Positions 23,604 to 33,731 are shown, counted from the first letter of the stretch. The stretch is DNA of 64,000 nt from Bacteroidales bacterium (GCA_003559855.1 PWJZ01000072.1:1-64000), one strand, 5' to 3'. A program made the numbers and translations. The notes: a model not told the origin generated them from the sequence alone.

Positions 23604-23634
23604 CAAAGATAATAATAACTTTTTATTAATCAAA
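23604..23634 (-). promoter_or_regulatory. Bacteroidota-type promoter upstream of rpsU (TTTG-N19-TATCTTTG on minus strand)
   Basis: Minus strand reads TTTG attaataaaaagttattat TATCTTTG, matching the -33 TTTG / -7 TAnnTTTG consensus with 19-nt spacing. Confidence 0.65.
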
Positions 23635-23821
23635 TAGTTTAAATAAAGATTTTTTGAAAATAATAAAATATGGTACGAAACACCTTATTAACAACTGCCG
23701 GTTGATACTATCAATGGTTCGGATATTTATGAAAAGCCTTTGAATTATATATTTTCTCCAAATTTTTTTATTTTTGCCGCTGATTGTATTTGCTGATTTT
23801 AAAAAACCAAACTTTCACAAA

Positions 23822-24358
23822 ATGAAAAAACATACATTAATTATCTCTTTACTTTTGATATATTCAATTTCATATGTGCCGGGGTTAGGTACTCAACTTT
23901 ATTCCGAAAAACCTGACGATGAGCCTTATGCGCCGGTTTTTTCACTTCCTGATGATTCGGACCGGGCAGAACTTTATCGTCACCAGCGGGAAAGAGTAAA
24001 AAACATGATACCATCAAAAGCTGAAGTTAATATCCCTTCATATCCCGATGCTGTTGTATTTCTTGTACATACAACAGATGAATTAAAACAAATGACAGGT
24101 AAGGATGGCCTTGCAGAGATCAAGATTATTGTCAGCGATCCGCTTGATAAAATTGTTCAGTTTTATAAAGAACATTTACCTGACTGGAACTACCATGAAA
24201 ATTTTTCTGTTTTTTGGCATGGTGAAGATGATATCACTATATCTCAATTGATGCAAGGAATGCCACATATTTCTATAGTTGAAGCATCTCCGACGGTACA
24301 GGAGATTGCACCTGAGGCAACATATTTGATAGGGATTGTATATGAAACGGATAAATAG
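23822..24358 (+). CDS. Hypothetical secreted protein
   Basis: Internal ATG gives signal-peptide-like start MKKHTLIISLLLIYSISY; ORF track start is 23774. Confidence 0.55.
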   Translation: MKKHTLIISLLLIYSISYVPGLGTQLYSEKPDDEPYAPVFSLPDDSDRAELYRHQRERVKNMIPSKAEVNIPSYPDAVVFLVHTTDELKQMTGKDGLAEIKIIVSDPLDKIVQFYKEHLPDWNYHENFSVFWHGEDDITISQLMQGMPHISIVEASPTVQEIAPEATYLIGIVYETDK

Positions 24359-24713
24359 TTAAAACTCAAAATGAGCTTTATCCTGAATTCCTTGCTTTTC
24401 GAAGCTGTAAAAAATGCAATTGGCATTCAGCATGCCCCGGGCATATAATAAAAAGTTTTTCATTGTTGTTTTTAAAGTAAAAACAATCCTTCACAAACCC
24501 GAAAACCTCGTAATGGAGGCCTGTTAAAACTGTCAAAAACCTAAAACAACACAGCTTATAATTAATTTATTACGGTAAAAATATGTCTGTTTATAAATTT
24601 ACAATATTTTTATTAATAATATTATATGGATATCCCAATTCAGAAGTAAGGAAAAATATTTTCACTTCTTGCAAATAGTTGATTAATATATTTTTTCAAA
24701 AAATTACAACTGT

Positions 24714-25889
24714 CTAAATCTTAGATTTTCGTTTTCCCACCCATGAGCTTCTCATAAAGATTATTGGCCAACCGAATATCGGGATGAAGAATGCCAGTAT
24801 TATAGGTTTTCTAATTACCAATTTCAGGATCGTAAAAATATTGAGGTCATGAACAGACTTGGTATTTCCTGAATGATATCGTTGGTCGTATTCAGAAAAA
24901 AGGAATGGCCAATTCATCAGCATAAAATAGTGCAGTTTCCCACGATTTTTTATTACTTCCCTGAATAGTGATACGAAGCGATAAGGGTTTTTACCGTATT
25001 TTTTGCGTGCTTCATTCAGGTCTTCCTGCATTATGCTTCGTATTTTGCCGGTTAGGTTCCTGAGGTCATTGTTTGTAATATCTTCCAATGGTTTGTCAAT
25101 CATTTCCCAGGGTCGTATTTTTCGACCGAATACGAAATATAGTTTTGCAGGCAATGATATATAAAACATCCATGGTTGAAAAAAAACGAGCAGCGTGGTT
25201 ATCCCTACGGGCATAAAGGGAATTCCCAGGTATTTTACCTGCCTGTTTAACCAGGGCCATGAGTATGCAAAAGGATTAATATATTCGGCATTTATTGTTG
25301 AAAAGGTTATTATTTCACATTTGTATTTCAAGCTCATACGCACAAATGTTGGCCGCATATCCTGCAACTGGTATCGGCGGTTAAATCCTTTACCTATTCC
25401 TTCGATACCTTCAGGATAAATAAGTACATTATGATCTGTTTGGTTCATCATGGTTTCGAAATTGATGAACGTTGCCGGTATACCGCCGAACTTTTTCCAC
25501 AGACTTGCTATCAAAAAAGGGTTCATAAAGAGGTTTTCGGTAAGGGCAGGTGCAATAAGTGCCCTGGCAGTACCCTCTGAAAATCCGTACCTTTCATAAA
25601 GATTGCAGCTGAATGTTATGGCATCCCATGGGAAAGCCATGCCCGAATGATTTGTAACCAATAAATAAGGCTTCTCACCTTTCTGCCGACCAGGGCAATC
25701 ACCCCATCCAATCATCTCGCTGCGAAACCATGTGTCATTTATAGGTTTTATCAACTCCTCAAGTATAAATTTTGTATAAGACGGTGAGAAGTTACGGTTC
25801 AGCTTTTTTAGATTTTCTTTTGCAATCTTATCTTCCGATGAGGTAAAGAATCTTCTCAGAGAGTATGTGATTTCCTTATTTTTTGTCAT
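24714..25889 (-). CDS. Lysophospholipid/glycerol acyltransferase-like protein (PlsC-like)
   Basis: LVTNHSGMAFPWDAITFS and IYPEGIEGIGKGFNRRYQLQ resemble acyltransferase blocks I and III. Confidence 0.7.
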   Translation of the reverse strand: MTKNKEITYSLRRFFTSSEDKIAKENLKKLNRNFSPSYTKFILEELIKPINDTWFRSEMIGWGDCPGRQKGEKPYLLVTNHSGMAFPWDAITFSCNLYERYGFSEGTARALIAPALTENLFMNPFLIASLWKKFGGIPATFINFETMMNQTDHNVLIYPEGIEGIGKGFNRRYQLQDMRPTFVRMSLKYKCEIITFSTINAEYINPFAYSWPWLNRQVKYLGIPFMPVGITTLLVFFQPWMFYISLPAKLYFVFGRKIRPWEMIDKPLEDITNNDLRNLTGKIRSIMQEDLNEARKKYGKNPYRFVSLFREVIKNRGKLHYFMLMNWPFLFSEYDQRYHSGNTKSVHDLNIFTILKLVIRKPIILAFFIPIFGWPIIFMRSSWVGKRKSKI

Positions 25890-26598
25890 CTAATTTTTTA
25901 AAGTATTCTTTAATATGCTGAGAAATTCTTTCTGCATGCCTGGGGTTTACTGCAAAATATTTAACCAAATATCTTTTTTCAGGCTCGTTTTCATTGTCCA
26001 AAAGTTTTACGGTTGGCTTTTTGACCGGTATTGTCCATGGCAAAAGCATTGCTCTTTTTACTATCAGCTCATATACATCTTCGTTTTTAAGGTTTTTTTG
26101 CAAAGTAATTATTGTTTCATATCCTTTCACCCCATCAGGATTAGGTTGACATGTAATAACTTCACCGGTCAGACGACTATACGGTATCTTAATTCTTTGA
26201 CCAACATCGGTTTCAATTTCCAGCGACCGGTATCCAAGATTTTTTAATATACCCGATGTTTGAAGAAAACCGATATATTGACCGGTTTTAAACGGCACTT
26301 CTGACTTTAACACTATCCCGGCTATGAAATCCTTTGCGATAAACCAGCCGATACCGATAATTATTGCAATAATCACTGCATACATCAGTATATTATAAAA
26401 ATGCCAGTGGCTGAAAATACCTCTTAAAGCCCATAAAAGGTATAAAAACCATAACAGGAATTCTGCAACAGGAAAGACCCGCTGAAATGCCGGATGAATT
26501 TTTTCTGCGGCAACAGCCGATTGTATAGCTTTATTTGCCAGCCATAGTATGGTAAAAAGAACAAATCCTGCAATTATATATAAAACTACCGATATCAT
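25876..26598 (-). CDS. Mechanosensitive ion channel (MscS-like) domain protein
   Basis: Several N-terminal TM segments then IVLKSEVPFKTGQYIGFLQTSGILKNLGYRSLEIETDVGQRIKIPYSRLTGEVI, the MscS beta-domain pattern; overlaps downstream gene by 14 bp. Confidence 0.75.
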   Translation of the reverse strand: MISVVLYIIAGFVLFTILWLANKAIQSAVAAEKIHPAFQRVFPVAEFLLWFLYLLWALRGIFSHWHFYNILMYAVIIAIIIGIGWFIAKDFIAGIVLKSEVPFKTGQYIGFLQTSGILKNLGYRSLEIETDVGQRIKIPYSRLTGEVITCQPNPDGVKGYETIITLQKNLKNEDVYELIVKRAMLLPWTIPVKKPTVKLLDNENEPEKRYLVKYFAVNPRHAERISQHIKEYFKKLDDKK

Positions 26599-26627
26599 TT
26601 TTATATCCCTCTTTCTTTTACTGAAAA

Positions 26628-29600
26628 TTACAATATGATTTTGTTCTTCAACTTTTTTTCCAAAAACGGTTCAAGGTATGGGTTGAGTGCAAAAACACCT
26701 TCAAACTTTTCTTCTACAATACCTGATCTAAGCATGTTTTGCAAAAGCATACGGGTTTGCGACAATGGTTGGCGAAGCACTTCCGACAGTTTTTCACAAT
26801 CCAGCCTGCGATGAAGTGTAAATTGCAATATTACGATCCACAGATCATCGCTTATTTCGTTCAGGTGAAGGGTTGATGGTTTTCCGGGCGAATCAATTAT
26901 CAATAAATTACCCTTTATCTTTTTTATGTTGCTGATCCATGCCCTGGCAGTTTGCCCCGGATTTCCCATAGTAAGCTCAAAATATTTATTAAAAAGTTTC
27001 GCAAAATCCCATTCCGAAAAATCTTCTTCATGTTTACCGTTAAATTCAAATTGAAGACCGCCGGCCTTGTGACGCAACATTATCATCTCTTTCAACTCCC
27101 TTGCCTCCAAAGGTTTGCATTCAGCATGCCCCAGAAAGTATCCGTCAAGATCATAAACATCGTTAAGTAAATTATATGCATACGTATTGCAAATTACTAT
27201 AAAGAAGATTTTTTTGCCAAAATTATCAATAAGCTCAAAAAACCTGTTCAAATACTCCTGCCCGTTGTCTGTTCTGTGCCACCAAAGCTCGAGATCATCA
27301 ATGATTATGATCTTTTCACCGGGTAGTTTATCAAGATGACCGGCAATGTTCTCATCAGTACCGAAAGTATTTTTTATGGCATTATCAAATATTTGCTTAT
27401 CAGGTTTTTCTCCTTTAGGTGCTTTGATTATATAGGTTTGATAGCCGGGCATGTATTGCCTGGTAATAATTTTTGACAAGCTTGATTTGCCTGAATCACG
27501 CTTACCTGTTATCAGCAGACCTCCGGGATAACCGTTTTCAAAACGCGAAATAGTTTTTCCGGCATCCTCAACCTGTTTTTTCATACCTACCCAAAGATCT
27601 TTGCTTATGGTCGAACTGCCAGAAAAAAGACTCAGATAGTAATACGGAATTTCCTTCAATATACCTTTTCCCGGTGCAAGCACTTCAATTATTTCATGTA
27701 CTGCCTGACTGTTTATCTTGTGTTGCTTTTCGAAAGCGGTCACTTTCTTTGCAAGCATCACTCTTTCACTTTGAATGTATAAAACATTAACCATTGCAGC
27801 TCTGAAAGTATTGCTTATTTTCGCTCTGTTTTCCCTTATTCTTCGCCTTATACCGCTTTCTTTTTTCATCTTGTGCTTTTTCTTTCCGGTATCAGTTTTG
27901 TGAGATAAGGAAACAATATTGATGTTTTCAAATGCCAACCTCATGTAATTATGCAGGTTATTGGATGTTTTGTCGATCAATTCACATATAATATTTTCTT
28001 CGTTTTGTATTCTCTCAAGCAGGCTGGCTAGCAGCGATTCGGTTTTTTGTTCAAAGATGTCAGGATAAGCTTCATTGTCTTTTTTGTCAACATTTTCCAT
28101 ATTAAACAATGTAAGACGAATTATATCACGGATTTTTTGAGAAGACCGGTTTAGTTTTTCCGACAAGTCATTCATCTCCACACGTGTATTGTTGATCAAT
28201 TCAGTACCTGTGTAAAATTCAACTTTTTGTCGTACCGCAATGGTCTTGGTATCACTTAGCCCGAATTTGCCTTTTTCAACCTGTTGCAAAAACCTTTCAG
28301 TATTCACATCGGTTTTTTCAGGCAATTCATTAATTATATCTTGCACCTCTTTATAGAAATGTTCGAATTGCCCGTGAAGGTCAATTGCTTCCTGCTCATT
28401 CATAATAAGCCTTAATGCATCGGGTTCCTTGGTCTTTTCATGGCTTTTGAGCAATTCAACCTGTTCCTTCAATGTTTTAAGGTTTTGAAGCATATTGGCT
28501 TTGATGATCATCTTCAGCTCATCAATTTTTTTATGCAGTTTTGTTTTAATACGGTTTTTAAATGATACCAGCAGAAACTCCAGGTTACTCTTATTTATGA
28601 ACAATTTCAGATTGTTAAGCCAGGTTTCGGGCATCTCTTTTATTTTATGCAGATCTGATGAGCTTATTTTAAGTGCTTTCTCGTATGATTTTAGCTTAAA
28701 TTTTGACACCGGGCTGTCTGTTATATAGCTTATTTTTTGCAGGTTAATGTAAAGATCTGAGTTCAGATCATTACTTATCTTTTCAAAAATCCGTTTTGTT
28801 TCCTGTTGAATTTTTTCCTGTTGCATAGAAAGCCGTTGTCTTTCCATACGAGTTATTTGCAGGGCTTTATCAAAATTATCAAAATCCTTTTGTATCTTTT
28901 CAAGTGTTTCAAGCACATCTGAAAAGTGGTTTTTCAGGCTTGCTACCATCCTGTATGAATGAGTCCTGAAATCGTTGTTAGCCGAATCAAGTGCTTCCAG
29001 CCGCCTGTTGTAAAGAAAAAGATTTGCAATTTTTTTCAATTCAACCTTTTGCCTGACAGGTCGTCTGAAAATTCCGGCAATTAGCTTTTTACGCAATTTA
29101 AACAGTTTTACAGCGGCTTTATCTTCCCTGGTTATTGAAAATTCGCCCCGGTCAAAGTTAGCATAAACTTTATCGGGTATTTCAGCTATATTCGCTTCCA
29201 GATCCCGGCAGCAGTCATTTATTGCTTCTGTCAGGTGTTTTTTGGCATCAGGCAAAATTTCACCGCTAAGCTTAAGCAAATTATTCTGAGTTTGATAAGC
29301 ATAGTCATTTATGATCTTATAAAGAAAATTCCTGCCCTGACTTGTCTCTTTCGATTCAATTACTCTTTCAAGCTGATCGAAAAGCTTACCCGAAAATCCA
29401 TTAAAACTGCCAAGGTATTTGTCAAAAAGTATTGATGCCTGACCAAACCCGTTTTTCAAATATTTTATGTGTATGTCATAAAATTTTCTGCTTATGTTTA
29501 AAACTTCATTTGCAATTATTCTTTTTTCAGGGTATTTAACTTGTTCTATAACCGGTTTTTCTTTAAAGCTTTTAACGACATCTTCCTTAACATCTTCCAT

Positions 29601-31781
29601 TTCTTCATCATCAAAAACATTAATCTCGTCAAATTCGCTTCCTGCTTTGATCAGCAATGTTGTACCCAGCTGACTGATTTTTCCGCTAAGCTTTTCCAGG
29701 GGGGCACTTTCAGGTGTCAGATCTTTATTTTCAAATGGCAATAAAATTAAATCTGAGTTTCCTGATTCGTTTTTCATGATCTGCTTTTCCGACAGCCTTT
29801 CAACACTGTTATTTATAATTTTTACTTCGCCGAACAGTCGTGACTCATTCATCATCTGGTCAACCAGGTCATATATTTTTTCGCTGCTGCCGCTGTCATA
29901 GTTAATTATTATAATCCTTAGCCGTGCTGATCTCCAGGTTGGGTCGGAAGTGATAAACTTGACCAAAGTAATACCATATGAAAGTTCACGTCCATACCCA
30001 TTCCACCAAAGGTCTATGACTTTTTTCTTCCCAAAACCTTTGTTTCTATCGAAACTTAATATTGCAATATTGTAATTAAGTTGTATAAAATTTCTCAAAG
30101 CCTTGACAAATCTTACAGGGTTTTTCGTATTGCGGCTCCATCCCAGCAAGGTTGTGTTCGGCTCAAACCCCGTAAAGCCATACACCCTGCATATCAGGTC
30201 CATTCCCTGGTATATATCGCTGCATTCGTGCCTGCGCGTAAATATGGTCTTCCCGTAATTATCCGTATCCAGTATTGATTGTGCCTGTTTGCTGAAGAGT
30301 ACATTTTCCGAGGGGTTTTCGATAAGCTCAAAATTTGTAAACACTCCCATCTTTCCTACCATAGCCCTTGCCATTTCAACAAGATGCGGTCTTGATCCGG
30401 CTCCTCCACTGAACAGGATTATGTTTGGGCGCCAGTTTCGTTTGTCAAGACCACCCCTTACCGAAAGCTTTGCCAGGCCAAATTTTATCATTGACGACCA
30501 GACACCGCTCCATGTATCGCCTGCTTGCAGTTTTAATTCCTTACGTTTGATTATTAAAAAGATACCGAACATTATCAGTATAGCTGCTATCATTGCGATA
30601 AAGTCGAGCTGTATCATTATAATAAAACATGCCACACCACCTATCACACTAACCAAAACCGGGATGCGAAAAGAAGGTCTGAAGTCGGAGCCTGCCCAGT
30701 TTTCAATAGCATAGGTGAAATTGAGAAATCCGTATGTAATGATAAAAAATATGGTCACTAATCGTGCGATCACATTAAGATCGCCAATCAGAATGCCGAC
30801 CAGTGCTATTGCAAAAGTCAGCAACAGGGCATTTCGCGGTTCATTTGCAGTGCCAAAGCCTTTAGCAAATACTTTAGGGGTTATTTTGTCGATAGCCGTA
30901 GCCTGTAATATTCGCGGTGCGCTAAGAATGCTTGCAAGAGCCGAAGAAAGTGTTGCACCCCAAACACCTGCCACCACCAATGGTGCATAAAATGAAATGT
31001 TGAGCAATACGCCGGGGTCATGTATAAGCACTTGCCTGTCTACCGTTTTTGAGAGAAAAACTGCCAAACCCGTATATATAAGCAACCCTATCAGTATCGC
31101 CGCCATCATACCTACAGGTATCGACCTGCCGGGATTACGCAAATCACCCGACATGGAAGCCCCGGTGCTGAATCCGGTTACTGCAGGAAAAAAAATAGCA
31201 AAAAGGGCTATCCATGTATATGAACCCGAAAAAAAACTCAATGAGAGCCTGTCAGGCTGCATACCATGCTGTCCGAAAAAAATTGACAACAACGACAATA
31301 TTATCACGATAAGAATTATGATCTGGGTTTTCAAGGCAAGGTTTGTACTGATAAAAGAAAGTATTGTAATGAACAACAATGAAAAAACACCTGTTATCCT
31401 TATCAAATCTTTTGTAATATCAAACCCCAGCGCAGTAAGAAAAACCTCTGAAAAACCTATTAAATAAAGGCTGACGGCAAAAGACAAGCCCACAAAAAAA
31501 GCCAATCCCAGCGTACCCCCAATCGGGAGCCCCAGGCTGCGCGAAATAATATAATAATTGCCACCCGTTTCAACTTTCTTATCTGTAGCTATACTGGCAA
31601 TACTTAAACCCGTGGTAACAGAAATGATATGAGCAACTAAAATGATCCCAAGGGTAGCGATCAGCCCGGCTTCACCAACTATCCAGGGAAGTCTCAAATA
31701 CATGATCACACCCAATATCGAAAGCAAAGACGGGGTAAAAACGCCTTTAAATGTGCCAAACTTGGTATCTTTTGTACTCAT
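26628..31781 (-). CDS. Giant fusion protein: SLC12-like cation-chloride cotransporter (APC superfamily) + long helical region + P-loop ATPase + winged-helix-like C-terminus
   Basis: KFGTFKGVFTPSLLSILGVIMYLRLPWIVGEAGL (SLC12 TM1); NWRPNIILFSGGAGSRPHLVEMARAM (SLC12 cytosolic domain-like); Walker A GGLLITGKRDSGKSS; Walker B KIIIIDDLELWW. Confidence 0.85.
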   Translation of the reverse strand: MSTKDTKFGTFKGVFTPSLLSILGVIMYLRLPWIVGEAGLIATLGIILVAHIISVTTGLSIASIATDKKVETGGNYYIISRSLGLPIGGTLGLAFFVGLSFAVSLYLIGFSEVFLTALGFDITKDLIRITGVFSLLFITILSFISTNLALKTQIIILIVIILSLLSIFFGQHGMQPDRLSLSFFSGSYTWIALFAIFFPAVTGFSTGASMSGDLRNPGRSIPVGMMAAILIGLLIYTGLAVFLSKTVDRQVLIHDPGVLLNISFYAPLVVAGVWGATLSSALASILSAPRILQATAIDKITPKVFAKGFGTANEPRNALLLTFAIALVGILIGDLNVIARLVTIFFIITYGFLNFTYAIENWAGSDFRPSFRIPVLVSVIGGVACFIIMIQLDFIAMIAAILIMFGIFLIIKRKELKLQAGDTWSGVWSSMIKFGLAKLSVRGGLDKRNWRPNIILFSGGAGSRPHLVEMARAMVGKMGVFTNFELIENPSENVLFSKQAQSILDTDNYGKTIFTRRHECSDIYQGMDLICRVYGFTGFEPNTTLLGWSRNTKNPVRFVKALRNFIQLNYNIAILSFDRNKGFGKKKVIDLWWNGYGRELSYGITLVKFITSDPTWRSARLRIIIINYDSGSSEKIYDLVDQMMNESRLFGEVKIINNSVERLSEKQIMKNESGNSDLILLPFENKDLTPESAPLEKLSGKISQLGTTLLIKAGSEFDEINVFDDEEMEDVKEDVVKSFKEKPVIEQVKYPEKRIIANEVLNISRKFYDIHIKYLKNGFGQASILFDKYLGSFNGFSGKLFDQLERVIESKETSQGRNFLYKIINDYAYQTQNNLLKLSGEILPDAKKHLTEAINDCCRDLEANIAEIPDKVYANFDRGEFSITREDKAAVKLFKLRKKLIAGIFRRPVRQKVELKKIANLFLYNRRLEALDSANNDFRTHSYRMVASLKNHFSDVLETLEKIQKDFDNFDKALQITRMERQRLSMQQEKIQQETKRIFEKISNDLNSDLYINLQKISYITDSPVSKFKLKSYEKALKISSSDLHKIKEMPETWLNNLKLFINKSNLEFLLVSFKNRIKTKLHKKIDELKMIIKANMLQNLKTLKEQVELLKSHEKTKEPDALRLIMNEQEAIDLHGQFEHFYKEVQDIINELPEKTDVNTERFLQQVEKGKFGLSDTKTIAVRQKVEFYTGTELINNTRVEMNDLSEKLNRSSQKIRDIIRLTLFNMENVDKKDNEAYPDIFEQKTESLLASLLERIQNEENIICELIDKTSNNLHNYMRLAFENINIVSLSHKTDTGKKKHKMKKESGIRRRIRENRAKISNTFRAAMVNVLYIQSERVMLAKKVTAFEKQHKINSQAVHEIIEVLAPGKGILKEIPYYYLSLFSGSSTISKDLWVGMKKQVEDAGKTISRFENGYPGGLLITGKRDSGKSSLSKIITRQYMPGYQTYIIKAPKGEKPDKQIFDNAIKNTFGTDENIAGHLDKLPGEKIIIIDDLELWWHRTDNGQEYLNRFFELIDNFGKKIFFIVICNTYAYNLLNDVYDLDGYFLGHAECKPLEARELKEMIMLRHKAGGLQFEFNGKHEEDFSEWDFAKLFNKYFELTMGNPGQTARAWISNIKKIKGNLLIIDSPGKPSTLHLNEISDDLWIVILQFTLHRRLDCEKLSEVLRQPLSQTRMLLQNMLRSGIVEEKFEGVFALNPYLEPFLEKKLKNKIIL

Positions 31782-31821
31782 GAAAACACTCTTTTTTTAC
31801 AATATTAAAAAAAATGATAAT

Positions 31822-31938
31822 ATGAATTTATTTTTTTACAGGAATATTATCATAATTTTTTTATTTATTTGTCATTTGATATCGGGTTGCGAAAAAAGAA
31901 TTAACAGGGTTTCACCATTTATATTATACACCATTTAA
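31822..31938 (+). CDS. Possible 38-aa mini-lipoprotein
   Basis: ATG at 31822 gives MNLFFYRNIIIIFLFICHLISGCEKRINRVSPFILYTI; hydrophobic core and LISGC lipobox. Confidence 0.25.
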   Translation: MNLFFYRNIIIIFLFICHLISGCEKRINRVSPFILYTI

Positions 31939-31945
31939 TTATTTT

Positions 31946-31953
31946 TATCTTTG
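31946..31953 (+). promoter_or_regulatory. Putative -7 box (TATCTTTG) ahead of the nucleotide-sugar operon
   Basis: Matches TAnnTTTG about 50 nt upstream of the ATG at 32002; -33 element not convincing. Confidence 0.4.
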
Positions 31954-32001
31954 TAGCCCCAAAAATAATATTAAACATAACAAATAATAATCCGGGAAAA
32001 T

Positions 32002-33147
32002 ATGGAAAAAATACGAATGGTTGACCTGAAGCGCCAATATGAAAAGATTCAGGAGGAGATTGACAGTGCTGTTCTGGATGTGGTGCGTTCCACACAATAT
32101 ATAAACGGTCCGGATGTAAAGCATTTTCAGGAAGAATTGGAAGATTACCTTGATGTAAGGCATGTTATTCCATGTGCCAACGGGACTGATGCTTTACAGG
32201 TTGCAATGATGTCTTTGGATTTAAAGCCCGGCGATGAGATCATAACCACTTCATTTACTTTTGTAGCAACCGTTGAGGTTATTTCTTTACTTGGTCTTAC
32301 ACCTGTTTTGGTTGATGTAGATGAAGACACTTTCAATATAAACCCGATGGAAATATGCAATGCAATAACTGTTAGAACAAAAGCCATAGTACCTGTTCAT
32401 CTTTTCGGTCAATGTGCCAGAATGGATGAAATAATGACCATTGCCAGAAATCATGGTTTGTATGTTATTGAAGATGCAGCACAAGCCATAGGTGCCGAAT
32501 TCATATATTCTAAAAGCAGGCGCAAGAAAGCCGGCACTATAGGACACATCGGATGCACATCTTTTTTCCCGTCAAAAAATCTTGGTTGTTATGGCGACGG
32601 AGGGGCTATTTTTACAAACAACAAAAAGCTGGCTGAAAAGATCAGAAGTATAGTAAATCATGGTATGTCTATAAGATACTATCATAATGATGTCGGGGTA
32701 AATTCGAGGCTTGATACCATACAGGCGGCAATATTACGTATAAAGCTTAAATATCTTGATCAATACAATGAGTCGCGAAGGAAAGCAGCCGATTACTATG
32801 ACAAAGCCTTCGAAGGCAATGAAAATATTGTTATTCCTGCCAGAAGCAGTTTTTCAACTCATGTTTTTCATCAATATACTTTAAAAACCCGCAATATTGA
32901 CCGTGATAAGCTTCTGAAGCATCTTGCTTAAAAAGATATTCCGGCAATGATATATTATCCGGTGCCAATGCATTTGCAAAAACCATACAAAAGCTTCAGA
33001 TACGGGCAAAAAGAAGGGGATTTGCCGGTTACCGAGAAGTTAAGCAGATCGGTCATTTCCCTACCCATGTGCAGTGAACTTGACAACGAACAACAGGATT
33101 ATATAATCTCAAATGTTTTGGACTTTGTAAACAAAAACCGTTCATAG
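32002..33147 (+). pseudogene. DegT/DnrJ/EryC1 (WbpE/WlbC-like) aminotransferase interrupted by an in-frame TAA at 32929-32931
   Basis: DGTDALQVAM..., EDAAQAIGAEF, GCTSFFPSKNLGCYGDGGAIFTN (PLP lysine). After ...KLLKHLA-TAA the same frame continues KDIPAMIYYPVPMHLQKPYKSF...[18 protein letters not shown], the normal family C-terminus. Confidence 0.85.
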
Positions 33148-33152
33148 TTGTT

Positions 33153-33731
33153 ATGGAGAAAGAATATTTCAGCCATGAAACAGCTGTCATTGACCGGGGA
33201 TGTAAAATAGGCAAGGGCACAAAAATATGGCATTTTTCGCATATTATGCCCGGCTGTGTTATAGGCGAGCGTTGCAACCTGGGGCAAAATGTTGTCGTAA
33301 TGCCTGAAGTTATTCTGGGTACAAATGTAAAGGTTCAGAACAACGTGTCAATATATACCGGTGTAATTTGTGAAGACGATGTTTTTTTTGGCCCGTCAAT
33401 GGTCTTCACCAACATCATCAATCCGCGCAGTGCTGTTGTAAGACGAGGCAAATATGAAAAGACACTTGTACGCAAAGGTGCATCAATAGGCGCAAATGCT
33501 ACAATAATCTGCGGCATTGAAATAGGCAAATATGCTTTTATAGGCGCCGGTGCCGTCGTGATAAAAGACGTTGACCCCTATGCCCTTGTAGTCGGTAACC
33601 CTGCAAGGCAAATAGGATGGATGAGCGAATACGGACATAAACTCGAATTTGACGAAAATAATATTGCCATATGTCCCGAAAGTAAAGAAAAATACAGGGT
33701 ACATAATAATAAAGTAGAAAAAATTCATTAA
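33153..33731 (+). CDS. Left-handed beta-helix N-acetyltransferase (WbpD/WlbB-like)
   Basis: Hexapeptide repeats; [52 protein letters not shown]. Confidence 0.9.
   Translation: MEKEYFSHETAVIDRGCKIGKGTKIWHFSHIMPGCVIGERCNLGQNVVVMPEVILGTNVKVQNNVSIYTGVICEDDVFFGPSMVFTNIINPRSAVVRRGKYEKTLVRKGASIGANATIICGIEIGKYAFIGAGAVVIKDVDPYALVVGNPARQIGWMSEYGHKLEFDENNIAICPESKEKYRVHNNKVEKIH

Noticed and set aside
29235-31467. Plus-strand ORFs opposite the giant transporter gene (e.g. 30997-31467)
   Set aside because: Antisense to a coherent long ORF with clear TM and motif content; no independent evidence.
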